Part shown: piece by piece, positions 1-11,154 of the stretch | How the letters are laid out: each line of letters opens with the position of its first letter | Numbering within the stretch: position 1 is the first letter of the stretch | From: Cerioporus squamosus | Taxonomy: Eukaryota; Basidiomycota; Agaricomycetes; Polyporales; Polyporaceae | Assembly (NCBI GenBank): GCA_022592435.1 | Contig: JABYQS010000482.1 | Location: forward strand, 1-21,004 | Length of the DNA stretch: 21,004 nt | Reading direction: 5' to 3' | Notes under the pieces: generated by a model | What the model saw: the letters and a program-made list of their open reading frames with translations, nothing else | What the model was told of the DNA's origin: nothing | The model's database searches: none | Translations under genes and position numbers: made by a program

Positions 1-277
1 CCGGCACAAATTCAGCACAGCCGGTCATCCTCGGATCCTCGCTGAGTTGAAGGAGGTTATACTGCTTCATCGCTCCTGCAACAAGTCATCCAACGTAGTC
101 CCTAGTGTCGTCCCAATGACCTGCAAAGGTGTGGATATAATGTATGCAGAAGATGAAGGCAGTGAGTGTGGATGGGGACTCGGAGACGAGTCGGATGTCC
201 ATGAGCCGAGTGATTACGTGAGACATCGGTATGTGCAAGCTCCCAGAACCGGAGGCCATTTTCAGCAACTGAGGATG

Positions 278-316
278 AAAGCCTCCTCAATTGCTTACTT
301 TATTTCTCATTTTATT
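278..316 (+). repeat. Left terminal inverted repeat (39 bp)
   Basis: This arm begins AAAGCCTCCTCAATTGCTT and ends in TCTCATTTTATT. Its reverse complement is found at 544-582 with two adjacent mismatches (AC here against GT in the other arm). Confidence 0.85.
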
Positions 317-543
317 CTCACGGCGGTGGGGCAGCAGGAGCGGTTGCCCACCCGTTCACCTTCGCAAGCCCAAGGTCCATGCGCCTATATACCGCTGTCA
401 GTGGCTTCATTCCAGTCTGAACTCTGCTCATGACCTCCGAAAACCGCGTCTCAAACGCCTTCCTGGAGGTGGACAGGCGAGAGGACTTTCAAAGGCAGAG
501 GCGGGATGGGTGTCGTCATACCCTCATAGCCGAAGGTGTGGGA

Positions 544-582
544 AATAAAATGAGAAATAAAACAAGCAATTGAGGAGGCTTT
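544..582 (-). repeat. Right terminal inverted repeat (39 bp)
   Basis: Read on the minus strand, this arm begins AAAGCCTCCTCAATTGCTT and matches the left arm at 37 of 39 positions. The match stops sharply on both sides, which sets the element's outer edges. Confidence 0.85.
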
Positions 583-761
583 GAGTCTCCGTGTTCTCCC
601 CCATCCGCTGTGTGGCGTCTCGTAGCTTGTGCTTACTTATATACCAATCTGCCCTCGGACCCTGTCTACATCCATTGCCGTTCTTGCATCCACCACACTA
701 TCTTCCAGGCCTGGCTCTAGCTCTACCCGCGTCTACCCCGGATCCGATTCCTCCTGTCGGG

Positions 762-2225
762 ATGGCCCACCACACAGACTACTCAGTAGAAGACTCCCTC
801 GCAGATCTCGAATTCTGGATCTTGCTCACCGCACCGGAACCGCCGTCGTCGGGCGTGCTGCAAAAAGAAGCAGGCGTATAGCGCAGAGACGCCGACCTGG
901 ACCCCCTGCTTCTCGCCGCCGCAGCGTCTTACGGACATGTTACGCGGAACCACTACACCCACGACTTCTTCCCTGCCGTCGGAGACCCGCGTGCGGAGGG
1001 CGCGTACGACTGGACCAAGTGGCAGCCCGAAGCACCCGGTGCGCGGAAGGAGCGCAAGCCCCGCCTTAGTACGAGAGCAGGCAGGCACCGCGCTCGCAGA
1101 GGCTCAAGGCGCGGTGGTGCAGGACAAGGAGAATGACTCTGCACGTACGGCGACGAGCCCTCTAGGGTGCGCAGATAACCTTCCGCTACCATCCCCGAAG
1201 TCCCCGACTACATCCCGGCCGCGTCCACCTCTCAAGGCCTGCTCCCGCCAAGCCCGGAGCTCGAGGTGAAGTGCATGGCTCGCACCCGAGTCCCTACCCT
1301 ACACGGCCCGGTCTTCCTACATCTATACCACAACAACCGGGACAACAAGGAGCATCTCGCGATTGTGGTAGACCCTGCGCAGCTCCAGGAAGACGCGCCT
1401 TCCATCGCCCCCCACATCCGCAGCCGGACACTGGACGCTGTGTGGTCAGAGTCGGAGACCGAGATGGAGCGCATCACACGAGGAGCGTATGTCGGCCGTC
1501 TGTCGAAGGATTCGCAGAAGCCCTCCCAACCTCAAAGACAGCGTGTAGACGTACCTACGTCCGACGCTATACCATCTCCGCTCGTCCGCATACACTCCGA
1601 GTGCTTCACCGGCGAGACAATCGGCAGCATGCGATGCGACTGCGGCGAGCAGCTCGACGAGGCCATCCGTCAGATTGCGCAGCCCATCACGATTCCTTCC
1701 CCGTCCGACCCTACACAGACGGTGACGATTCCGGGCCGCGGGGCTGTCATCTACATGCGTCAGGAGGCCGAGGCATCGGGCTACTTTCGAAAATCCGCGC
1801 GTACAACCTCCAAGACCTCGGGCACGACACGGTCACCGCCAACCTCATGCTCGGCCACGGGGCGGACGAGCGCAGTTATGGCATCGCGGGTGCGATCCTA
1901 CGTGACCTCGGCTTGGGTGCGGATGGAACGGAGGGCGTAAGGCTGTTGACGAACACCCGGACAAGATGCAGGCGTTGAGAAGGAGGGTATCCGGATTGTC
2001 GAGCGTGTGCCGATGATCCCGCGGTCGTGGCAGCGTCGTCAGCACAGCAAGCTTGGCGAGGAGCTTGCTGGTGTTCATGTGCACGAAGAAGACGAGAGGG
2101 GGAAGGGCGCAACGATGATCGGTGCGGGCGAGGTGTATGGGGAAGACTTGGATAAGTACCTCCGGACGAAGGTGTTGCGCATGGGCCACATGCTACCTCT
2201 CCTTTCGGACCTCTCGGACGCTTGA
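762..2225 (+). pseudogene. RIB1: GTP cyclohydrolase II (riboflavin synthesis), disrupted
   Basis: GTP cyclohydrolase II converts GTP to the pyrimidine precursor of riboflavin, the first step of the pathway. The core is clear: a fungal-type stretch with [12 protein letters not shown] (about 1332-1367), then RIHSECFTG and [11 protein letters not shown] supplying the three zinc-binding Cys (1588-1660), the [11 protein letters not shown] motif, then [36 protein letters not shown] and the C-terminal YLRTKVLRMGH. These motifs are not in one frame. Single-base losses are inferred at about 1766 (RQE to GRGIGL), 1955 (LLTN to PDKMQ) and 1977 (QAL to EKEGI). Upstream, a protein-like frame beginning at the ATG at 762 is interrupted by TAG at 879-881 and loses frame between about 1085 and 1190. 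No GT..AG intron explains the one-base shifts. A TATA-like TTATATAC lies at 637-644. It is either a recent pseudogene, a decayed second copy, or a local assembly fault. Confidence 0.85.
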
Positions 2226-2443
2226 TTATGCTGTATCTTGGGTTGTGTTATTAGCCGTGTATGTGCCCTGCAGATGTAGTAGTATAGACGAAACAAGCAG
2301 ATAAGCGTAGACAACATATTGAACACGATATCGGGCAGCAGCGAAGCGCCACGCTCTGGGCGGCAAGCCTTGCTTCCTCCGGTCACTGCAGGCCCTTCTC
2401 TGCCCCCATTCTCCAGGTTTGCTCTCGACATCGACGGTCCCCG

Positions 2444-4735
2444 ATGTCTATGTTCGACCCGCTTTCCGTTCCCAACTTCCCTCAGGACGAGCCACCGTGG
2501 CCGACGACGCCCCATAGCCCAAACGACCCTATACCCAATCTTCCACGACCCTCACCACATCATCAAGAGTCGCGTGGGCCTCCTGCTGGCGTGTATGGGA
2601 AGGAACCTCAGATCTATGGCCAGCCCGAACCAGGACTCATCTCTCCTCGCGCAAATACCGCTTCCAATGGTGCGCAATTTGAGAAGAAGGAGCCGTACCT
2701 CCGCGTGAGGATCACGTCGCTCGACCGGAACCGGCGGGACGTCCTCATCAAATTCGATGCTCAGGTATGCAACATGAGGCTACGTACCTTGTCTGAACGC
2801 ATGCTCAACTGCCCATCTACACTCGCAAACGGCGTGTAACAGACGAACTTGTCGAACTTCACCGGCACGACGTACCGCAATGTCTCCCGCTCGTACTTCG
2901 AGTTCCAGCAGTTCTACGAAGCCATCATACAGAACAACCCGCAGACTATCGTCCCTGCTCTTCCGCTTGCGCGCACATCCGCTCCAACGGACGAGGAGGA
3001 CGACAGGCTCGTGAAGATCATGCTCCAGCGCTGGCTCACGCGCATCTGCGAGGACCCAATTCTCATACATGAGGAGGAGCTCCGGTCGTTCATCGAGAGC
3101 GACTTCGGATATCAACCCACGCCGAACACGCGAAAGAAGGCGTCGAGTGGGTTCAGCCTGATCCGCCGCGGTGTCCCGGACGAGGATGAGGAGTTGCAAC
3201 TGGCGAGGTTTGAGTTGACGAAGCTGGAAGGGCAGTTCTTCGATGCTGCCAAAGCAATTGATAAGTTGGCTCGTGCCAGAAAGTGTGCGTCCGGAGAATC
3301 GTATCTGCAAGACACTGTTGCTGATAGTCGTGTGCTCTAGCGATCGCTGCCGTGAAGGCTGAAATGGGTAACAAGCTCGTCAATGTCTCTTCCACAGAGG
3401 CGCACCCTCCTCTTGGCAACGCTATGGCTAAGGTCGGCCGCGTATACCACAGTCTCGCCGATCTCGACCAGGCGCAGGGTATCAGCGAATGCGTCATCAT
3501 CGGCGATTCTTTGGGGTATCAGGGTCTCAATGCGCGCTCTGCAAAGGAGACTTTGCAGCAACGGACCGCCGTACTGGAGGAGTATCAAGCCGCGGTGAAG
3601 GCTACTATCTCCAAGCGGAGAAACATGGAGCGCCTCAAGGCGAGCAGCAACATCAGCGCGCAGCGGGTGGATGAAGCCCTAGAAGAAATGGAGGAGGTAC
3701 GTCGAATCTACCTAGTCGCGCCAACAAGCAGAGTGCTCATGCAAAACGCAGGCCAACAAGTATGAGCAGATACTTGCAAGACGTGCTGAGGGTATCTCGC
3801 AGAACCTTCATCGTGCCTTGGACAGACACAAACGTCTGGTCACTGAGGATATCACCGCTGCACTGGTGGAACACGTCCGTTCTACTATCATGTACGAGCG
3901 ACAGCATCTCCGGGAGCTTGAAGCCCTCAGGCCTGATATCAATGCCGCAAACAAGAAGTATGTACCACAGAAGCCGGTCAGTGCCCCACGTCCTGCGTAC
4001 ATTCCTCCTCTGGAGGATTACTCCAAGCCGCCTATCGCGCGTCCGGCATCAGGGCCTCCATCGAACGCGCCCCGCAACGGCGCTCCGACTGCCGCTCCAT
4101 TCAACGCCAGGCCCTCTATGAACGGTCCCCCGCTGGTGCCCCCTATCAGTGTTTCTGCATCTACCAGTGGACTGCCTCCGGGGCCCTCCTCTGGTGTATC
4201 CTCGCCAATTCGAGGCCCCCTTCCTCCGCAATCCCCCGGCGCGGGCCCGTCGTCGGCAGGCGCTTCACATTCCTCCTTCGCCCCTCCACTCTCCACCGGA
4301 CCACCACTCGGAGGTCGTTTCGTTGATGGCACGAAGTCCATGTTTGTGAAATCGCCATCCTCTCCGTTGGCGTCGACGCCGACGAAGCCCGCTTCTGCCG
4401 GCCTGCCTCCTGTCCCACAGTCGCCCACTCCTCAAGCCGGTGCGCACGCGCCGGTCTCTCCTTTGCACACTTCTGCTTCAGGCCCTCCCTCCTCAGCTCC
4501 TTCGCCTGCTCCTCACCCCCTAGCGGGCGGTGGTGACCCTCTATCGGCGTCGACCTTCGTTCATAGCGCCAATCCGTTGGCCAACGGCCGCTCGAACTCG
4601 TTATCCGCTGCGAATGACGAGTTGGATCCGCTGGGCATGGCGAAGCCGGCCTACATGTCAGCTACCGTGCGTACCCCGACGCGTCCGAGGTTGGATGCGA
4701 GGGAGGCGGCGAGCAAACTCGCAAACATGTTCTGA
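2444..4735 (+). CDS. VPS17: VPS17, retromer PX-BAR sorting nexin
   Basis: Vps17 pairs with Vps5 to form the membrane-bending half of retromer, which returns cargo receptors from endosomes to the Golgi. There are four exons: 2444-2764, 2843-3284, 3341-3696 and 3752-4735, joining in phase into 700 aa. A proline-rich N-terminus (1-80) precedes a PX domain (about 83-200) with PYLRVRITSLDRNRRD, then TNLSNFTGTTYRNVSRSY and the segment APTDEEDDRLVKIMLQRWL. A helical BAR (Vps5 C-terminal type) region follows, about residues 215-480. The last 210 or so residues are a Pro/Ser/Ala-rich disordered tail ending KLANMF, longer than I expect for the family. Splice donors are GTATGC, GTGCGT and GTACGT. The gene is convergent with the M24 peptidase, with 123 bp between the stops. 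The start is the first ATG in the exon 1 frame; a second Met lies two codons on. Confidence 0.92.
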
Positions 4736-4858
4736 ACGGCGGTCTTCATCTTTGCTGGTCTCTTGCTATGAGAACACACACTACGGAATACGTTCGGACC
4801 GTACTACAACGGTGCATGTTACCTCGCATTCATCCATTGTCCTGGTGGGCATGATAAT

Positions 4859-6393
4859 TTATGATGACTGTACAATAAGCGATGGTGTGTGCCCTGCCTG
4901 CGCGTTGATGAGGTGGTATCTCTCCTGACGGCCCCGTACGAAGTGCCACCGCTCCGTTGTGGCGGTCCAGAATACGTTCTCTTCGACTCGGAAACGCAAC
5001 GTCTCGTTGCGCTCGGGGACGAAGGCGTATGCGTAGAGCTCGATGCTGTAGTAAGTGTTGGGCAGTATACGGAGTTCTCCTAGCACTGGGACGAAGTCCG
5101 GAAGGTTGGTGAAGCCTGGGACCCGTCAGTGCTGAGCGCCGACTTCCCGGAACATGAAGGTGGAACGTACCCATGACGGCTCCTGGTGCGTGTCCCCAGT
5201 CGCCGATCGGGTGGCAGTATATTTGACCTTTGATCCCTTCGACTTTCATCTGTGCCAAAGACTCCGTCAAGACCTGGTTCCCTGTCTTTCCTGCCGCCAT
5301 ATTCTCTAGGACGATGTCCTGCATCCTGTTCGCCTTCTCAAGCCCGTCCTTCAGTCCTGGGGGTGCATCTATCTCGCCTTGAGATGTCCGCAGCACGTAC
5401 GCCATGTGCTGCACGTCGGTGTTCATGCCCATCGCGGTGATACCGAAGTCGACGTGCAGGAGGTCGCCTTCCCGGATGACGTCCTTCGTGCCGGACCACC
5501 CGGGGAAGGACTCGGGTGTGATCACGGACACGCGCGGGTGGTTCCAGGTGGTGACGTTCAGCAGGAGCATCTTCTCCCTGTACCACCACTCGACGTCCTG
5601 TCGAACTCATTGTCAGTGTGTCACAGATGTAAAGCTCAACGCAATCTGCAAGGACATCGCCGACCTCTGTGGTGGTTACGCCCGGGGTGACGACCCTCTC
5701 GCTGAAAGCCTCCTCGACGAGAGCCCAAGTGATCTCCTGCAAGTCCCGGTAGTACGCCAGCTGCCCCGGGACCCGCGTCGCGACGTACTCGACAGCGAGC
5801 AGCGGCTCGTTGACCGTCCTCTCCATCCAGCGCTCGCCCAGCTCCTCCGCGAGAGCCTCGTACTCGCCGACGTGCAGCCCGCCGCCGAACGCGATGAATT
5901 TGTCCGTGTTCAGGGCGATGCGGTGCGGGTCGTACGCCTCGAGAACGCGGCGGAGCTCCGGCCACACCGCGCCTGTGTTGTCGACCCAGCGAAGCGGGTT
6001 GGGCCGGCCGCTGAGTGAGGAGGTGTTCGTGTGGAAGAGGAGGACCGTGCGCCTGTGGGGGGCGTACTCGGTCGCGTCCTTGATGGACCACCAGAGGGTG
6101 TCCTCTGCGTATTCGCGCTGGCTGATCTACAAACCAATGGAGAGATGTCAGCGGAAAGAAATTGGATTGGAGGTGAAAGAGGACTCTGGACTTACGAGCC
6201 AGGCATCTATCCTGTACTTGGTGAGGAGAGCAGGTATGTTGGCCACTCGCTCGTCCCTCCAGCCATCAAGGATCGCGGCCTGTTCGCGGAGCGAAGGCAA
6301 TCTACGGTACCTGGCGGGAGTCGCCGGCTGCAATTGCCCGTATACCACGCACAGCAGCAACAACAATGCGGCTACTATAGCTCTGTTCTGCAT
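4859..6393 (-). CDS. M24 (creatinase/aminopeptidase-fold) metallopeptidase, secreted
   Basis: There are four exons on the minus strand: 6393-6196, 6126-5665, 5597-5171 and 5115-4859, giving 447 aa. The N-terminus has a signal peptide (residues 1 to about 20, hydrophobic run AIVAALLLLLCVVYG). A creatinase-like N-terminal domain leads into the pita-bread catalytic domain. HVDFG (Asp270) and NTDVQH (Asp281), eleven residues apart, match the paired metal-binding aspartates of M24 enzymes. A later His (GDWGHAPGAVMG) and two Glu (SIELYAYAF and EENVFW) are the likely remaining ligands. The residues after VTPGVTTTE continue as DVEWWYREK, which fixes a weak GTCGGC donor at 5664. Substrate is not evident; a secreted Xaa-Pro type peptidase is an inference. 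There is no C-terminal domain beyond the fold. It lies downstream of LEU2 on the same strand, with 289 bp between them that must hold its promoter. Confidence 0.85.
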
Positions 6394-6682
6394 GTCAATT
6401 CAGGTGCTGCCGTACGATGCAGCTGCTTGACACGGTGTTGGGAGCATGAAAGACGGAGTTGTGAAGGAGCTCCGCTCAAGAAGCGAGCCTCCGAAACACC
6501 ATGACGGTACGGTACCGGGGTACGTAACTAGGCTTCGCACGAAAGCAAGCGCTGGGAGACATAGTACCCACGGGGCAAATCCAACGATAGAAACCAATGG
6601 CGTTCGTGTCCCACATGAGAGCACTGTGGTATACATAGGTACACATTTTGGGGTGACTTCTCCGGACTCCAGACATTCACTC

Positions 6683-8056
<1,374 letters not shown>

Positions 8057-8144
8057 GGCTGCGTGCGGACGAGGGCGAGCTGCGGGAGCTTTGTATGTTC
8101 GTGGTAGAGTTAGAGTTTGTGACTCGGACGCACTCCTCAGCCCG

Positions 8145-8160
8145 TCGGACGGCCGTCCGA
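8145..8160. promoter_or_regulatory. 16-bp perfect palindrome with inverted CGG/CCG
   Basis: TCGGACGGCCGTCCGA is its own reverse complement. It contains CGG-N8-CCG, the inverted-triplet arrangement recognised by fungal Zn2Cys6 factors. It lies 89 bp upstream of the LEU2 start. The known Leu3 site is the everted CCGG-N2-CCGG form, so this is not a textbook Leu3 site; the regulator is unknown. Confidence 0.45.
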
Positions 8161-8238
8161 TGACGCGACCCAAACGCGACTCGGGAGTCGGACCCAGCGC
8201 AGAGTCAGATGCGGGGTCAGATAGTATGGCGCCCGTGC

Positions 8239-8251
8239 GATCGGTCCGATC
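8239..8251. promoter_or_regulatory. 13-bp palindrome GATCGG-T-CCGATC
   Basis: Six-base arms with a single central base form a CGG-N1-CCG inverted pair, 64 bp before the NOB1 start. It resembles a short-spaced Zn2Cys6 half-site pair. Function is inferred only. Confidence 0.35.
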
Positions 8252-8314
8252 TCGATCTATAGCACCTCCTGCACGCACGTGAGCCGTTATTTTCCTCCTC
8301 TCCTCTGCCCTGCC

Positions 8315-10009
8315 ATGGCGTCCTCTGCAGCCTCAAGTGGATCGCAAGCAGCGTGCAAGCATCTCGTGCTCGATGCCGGTCCGCTCCTGTCGCTGGCGCC
8401 GTTGCGCGGGCTCGCGCAGACGTACTACACTGTCCCCCAGGTCCTGGACGAACTCAAGGACAAGCGTGCGAGGGAACACTTTGAACGGCTCGGGCTGTCT
8501 GCCGGTGTGAGCATAGAGGTGAAGGGGCCGACGAATGCATCGCTGGCGCATGGTGAGTGGGACGCGAGTGTGGGGGCTGAGGTGCTCAAGTTCGATCGTA
8601 GTCATCCAGTGGGCTAAGAAGACGGGAGACTACTCTGTGCTCTCGCATGCCGATCTGTGCATCCTCGCGTTGACTTACGAGCTGGACGAAAAGGAGAAGC
8701 AGGCGAGCGGCAGCTCTGAGCAGCAAGCTGCGGCACAGGGCGACTCGTCTACGAGTGCGGAGGTTAAGCAGGGTGCCTCTGCTGAATCCACACCCTCCCA
8801 GCCAGAGGCCCCGGCCGAGGGGCAAGAAGGCACACCATCGCACGAAGGGGAAGAGCAGGAGCTCGATCATCGCGAGGTTCTAGAGGGTCTCACTTCCGAC
8901 GCAGAGGAGCCTCCGCCATCATCCACCGAAGTATCTGAGGAAGAGGAGGAATCGTCCGAGGATGTCGAGGAGAGAGAACCTCTCGACGTCGAGCTGCAAC
9001 CAGTACACAACGAGTCTACCCCAGATGCTCCCTCCGCACCCACTCCTAACCCGGCATCATCGAGTACCACGGGATCCGCACCACCAAAACCCACACAGGC
9101 AGACGCACCTGTCTACGACGACCCTTCAGACGAAGACGATGGCGAGGGCGAATGGATCACCCCCTCGAATGTCGCACTGCACAAGTCTCGCGCCCTCGAC
9201 TTGTTGCCGTCCGAAGGGGTTGGACGCAAGGGCAAGAAGGCCGCACAGGAGCCGATCGTCGTGGGCTGCATGACCGCCGACTTCGCGATGCAGAACGTGC
9301 TGCTGCAGATGGGGCTGGGGCTGGTCGGCGTCGAGGGCAAGCGGATAGAGCGCGTCAAGAGCTGGGTACTCAGATGTCATGCATGCTTTAAGTGCGTCTC
9401 TGCCTCACTACGTCTCGCTTAACCATATCTCACTTCTAGCCTCTGATCGGTCTTGGCCCTTGGTCTCATTATCCCCGCGCCAAATCGTTTGTATCGCCAT
9501 CTCACAGAATCTGTAAAGACTCATCGCGGAAGTTCTGCCCGTCGTGCGGGAACCCGACGCTGCTCCGGGCGTCCGTCACGATCTCCTCACCTAACGCAGG
9601 GCCCAACACGCCCGCAATGCAGGTGCACCTCAAGAAGAACTTCCACTTCAAGACGCGGGGCACGATTTACTCGATACCCGCGCCGAAGCCAGGGTCGGCC
9701 AAGACGGGCCCCGGCGAGGGTCTGATCCTGCGCGAGGACCAGGCGGGGTGGCAGCGCGCGAAGAAGCGCGCAGACGGGAAGAGGGAGCGGGAGGAGAAGC
9801 GGATGCTCAACGCTGCGAGCCGGAGTGCGGAGATGGGGCAAGGCGGGGCGATCCTCGGGAGCTGGATGGACCCCGATTGGGTGCCGGAGATCATGAGCGT
9901 CGGTGCAGGCGGGAAGGGGCGGAGTACGCGGGCGAGAGGGTTCGATGGCGACATGCCCGTCGTTGGGTATGGGAGGAAGAACCCCAACGAGAGAAAGAGG
10001 CGGAAGTGA
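8315..10009 (+). CDS. NOB1: NOB1, 20S pre-rRNA D-site endonuclease
   Basis: Nob1 is the PIN-domain nuclease that cuts 20S pre-rRNA to mature 18S rRNA in late 40S particles. There are three exons, 8315-8552, 8602-9391 and 9508-10009, giving 509 aa. The PIN domain starts at once: VLDAGPLL (Asp20), VPQVLDELKDKR (Glu46), then KKTGDYSVLSHADL (Asp89, Asp97), the expected acidic metal ligands. A long acidic, low-complexity stretch (about 115-290) precedes a conserved NOB1 region (VGCMTADFAMQNVLLQMGL). The zinc ribbon has Cys338, Cys341, Cys353 and Cys356 (CHACFK, then FCPSCGNPTL). VHLKKNFHFKTRGTIYSIP and a basic C-terminus (NPNERKRRK) follow. The second intron (116 nt) interrupts the zinc ribbon between CHACFK and ICK, and is twice the usual length here. 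The start ATG immediately precedes the PIN domain. Confidence 0.95.
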
Positions 10010-10154
10010 GCTTGGGCAGAGTTGGGGACGTACCATAGACGGGACGAGGCTATCATGCATGTGCTTGTAGATCGAGGTATCATCCTTGAGACTGGGAGAA
10101 TGGTTGTATGTAATACATTGCTTGTTGTACGACGTGCCTTTGATTGTGCATGCC

Positions 10155-10866
10155 CTACGTGCCCAAGCTGCGGTTCATGAACCTCCTCTTCTGGAACGAC
10201 ATCCACCACTTGCTGGGCTTGCCCGTCCCGTCTGCGTACAGCTTCTCGACCAATCGCTGTGCGAGCTCTTGCCGGACCTGGGTGAGGTAGCTCCGGAGGT
10301 ACTCTGCGATCACAGCATTAGCACGCCCCGCGCATCCACGTATGACAACCACAGTACTCACCGGCATCTGCGCGGTTGGCGGGCGGCGCGTAGTGCGCGT
10401 TGAGCGCAAAGTTGGCATCGCCAGGGATGGGGAAGCTGTCCACAGCGAGGGTGTTGAGCATCTTGGTCGCCTCGAGCTGGCTGGGGACCGTCCGTGATGA
10501 GCCGATCTTGGCGAGGCAGTCCGAAACGAAGAGGATGAGGACTATGAGGAGGCGATCGGCGGGGCCCTTGATCTCGAAGTTGCGGAAGAGGGAGTTGGCA
10601 CGGAAGAGGTCGAGGGTCTCGTCGATGATGTCTGCTTCTGAGGGATCAGCTGCAACGCACGTGGTGCATGAGAGAATGCAAGGCTCGGGCACTGGGGTGA
10701 TACACGCACCGAGGGGAGCTGGGCCGCGGAACTTGGTCTTGATTGGGAGAATGGCGATGTTCCCGACCTGGCGGATGTCGGGAAGCTCGTTCAGAGACGA
10801 GTGGTACGCCTGTGCATGCCATCAGCAGAGCTCCCCAGCGCAAGAAGACAGAGGACATACTGGCAT
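10155..10866 (-). CDS. ARPC3: Arp2/3 complex 21-kDa subunit (ARPC3)
   Basis: ARPC3 (ARC18 in yeast) is a structural subunit of the Arp2/3 complex, which nucleates branched actin at endocytic patches. There are four exons: 10866-10861, 10809-10710, 10649-10362 and 10303-10155, giving 180 aa, the normal length. The first exon is only ATGCCA; joined to the second it gives MPAYHSSLNELPDIRQVGN, the conserved N-terminus. IKTKFRGPAP, IIDETLDLFRANSLFRNFE, KGPADRLLI, LAVDSFPIPG, NAHYAPPANR and the C-terminal KPSKWWMSFQKRRFMN match the family throughout. Introns are 51, 60 and 58 nt with GTATGT, GTGCGT and GTGAGT donors. The gene is divergent from the channel gene, with 288 bp between the starts. Confidence 0.96.
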
Positions 10867-11154
10867 GGTGGTGTATGAGCTGAGGCCGAGTACAGCACGG
10901 CTGAGCGCGCAGCGTCCGGTACGCAGGATCGGCAACGGCCGGGGTGCCTGGGGTTGCCATATGGGGGAGGCGCGCTGCCAGATCGAGAACGAGTGCGGAG
11001 AAGGACGTCATGGCCGCTGCATGAACTCGTCTTGAACTCGCCTCCACAGCTGCTCGCCTTCGCGACTTGTACCCCCTGCCACCAGCGGGCACACTTCGCT
11101 GCTCTTCCCTTACGACCTCACGACCGGCACACGCTTCACGAGCTCTCCGCCACC

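Larger units (their letters stand above)
278..582. mobile_element. MITE-like element with 39-bp terminal inverted repeats
   Basis: A 305-bp unit is bounded by two 39-bp inverted repeats that match at 37 of 39 positions. The arms are AT-rich, unlike the GC-rich surroundings. The interior (317-543) carries no convincing protein; the short open frames there have no recognisable domain. Size, long terminal inverted repeats and lack of coding capacity fit a miniature inverted-repeat transposable element (inference). I could not find a clear target-site duplication in the flanks, so the family is unassigned. It could also be a palindromic solo remnant of a larger DNA transposon. It ends about 180 bp before the RIB1 remnant. 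Confidence 0.6.
8057..8314. promoter_or_regulatory. LEU2/NOB1 divergent promoter region
   Basis: The 258 bp between the two start codons must hold both promoters. It contains TGACTC at 8120-8125 and its complement GAGTCA at 8202-8207, the core of Gcn4-type amino-acid control sites and plausible for LEU2. It also contains three palindromes, listed separately where perfect. A GACTC-GG-GAGTC palindrome with a 2-nt centre lies at 8178-8189. Binding proteins are inferred, not shown. Confidence 0.55.

Noticed and set aside
47..433. A 128-codon open frame at the left edge
   Set aside because: It crosses the left inverted repeat, has no motif, and its composition does not resemble the real genes.
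1145..1174. A GT..AG intron to explain the frame loss in 5' RIB1
   Set aside because: It would be about 30 nt, with no branch site, shorter than any other intron in the window.
1266..1978. RIB1 frames treated as two overlapping functional genes
   Set aside because: The two frames carry successive halves of one enzyme, split inside the RQEGRGIG motif; neither half alone could be active.
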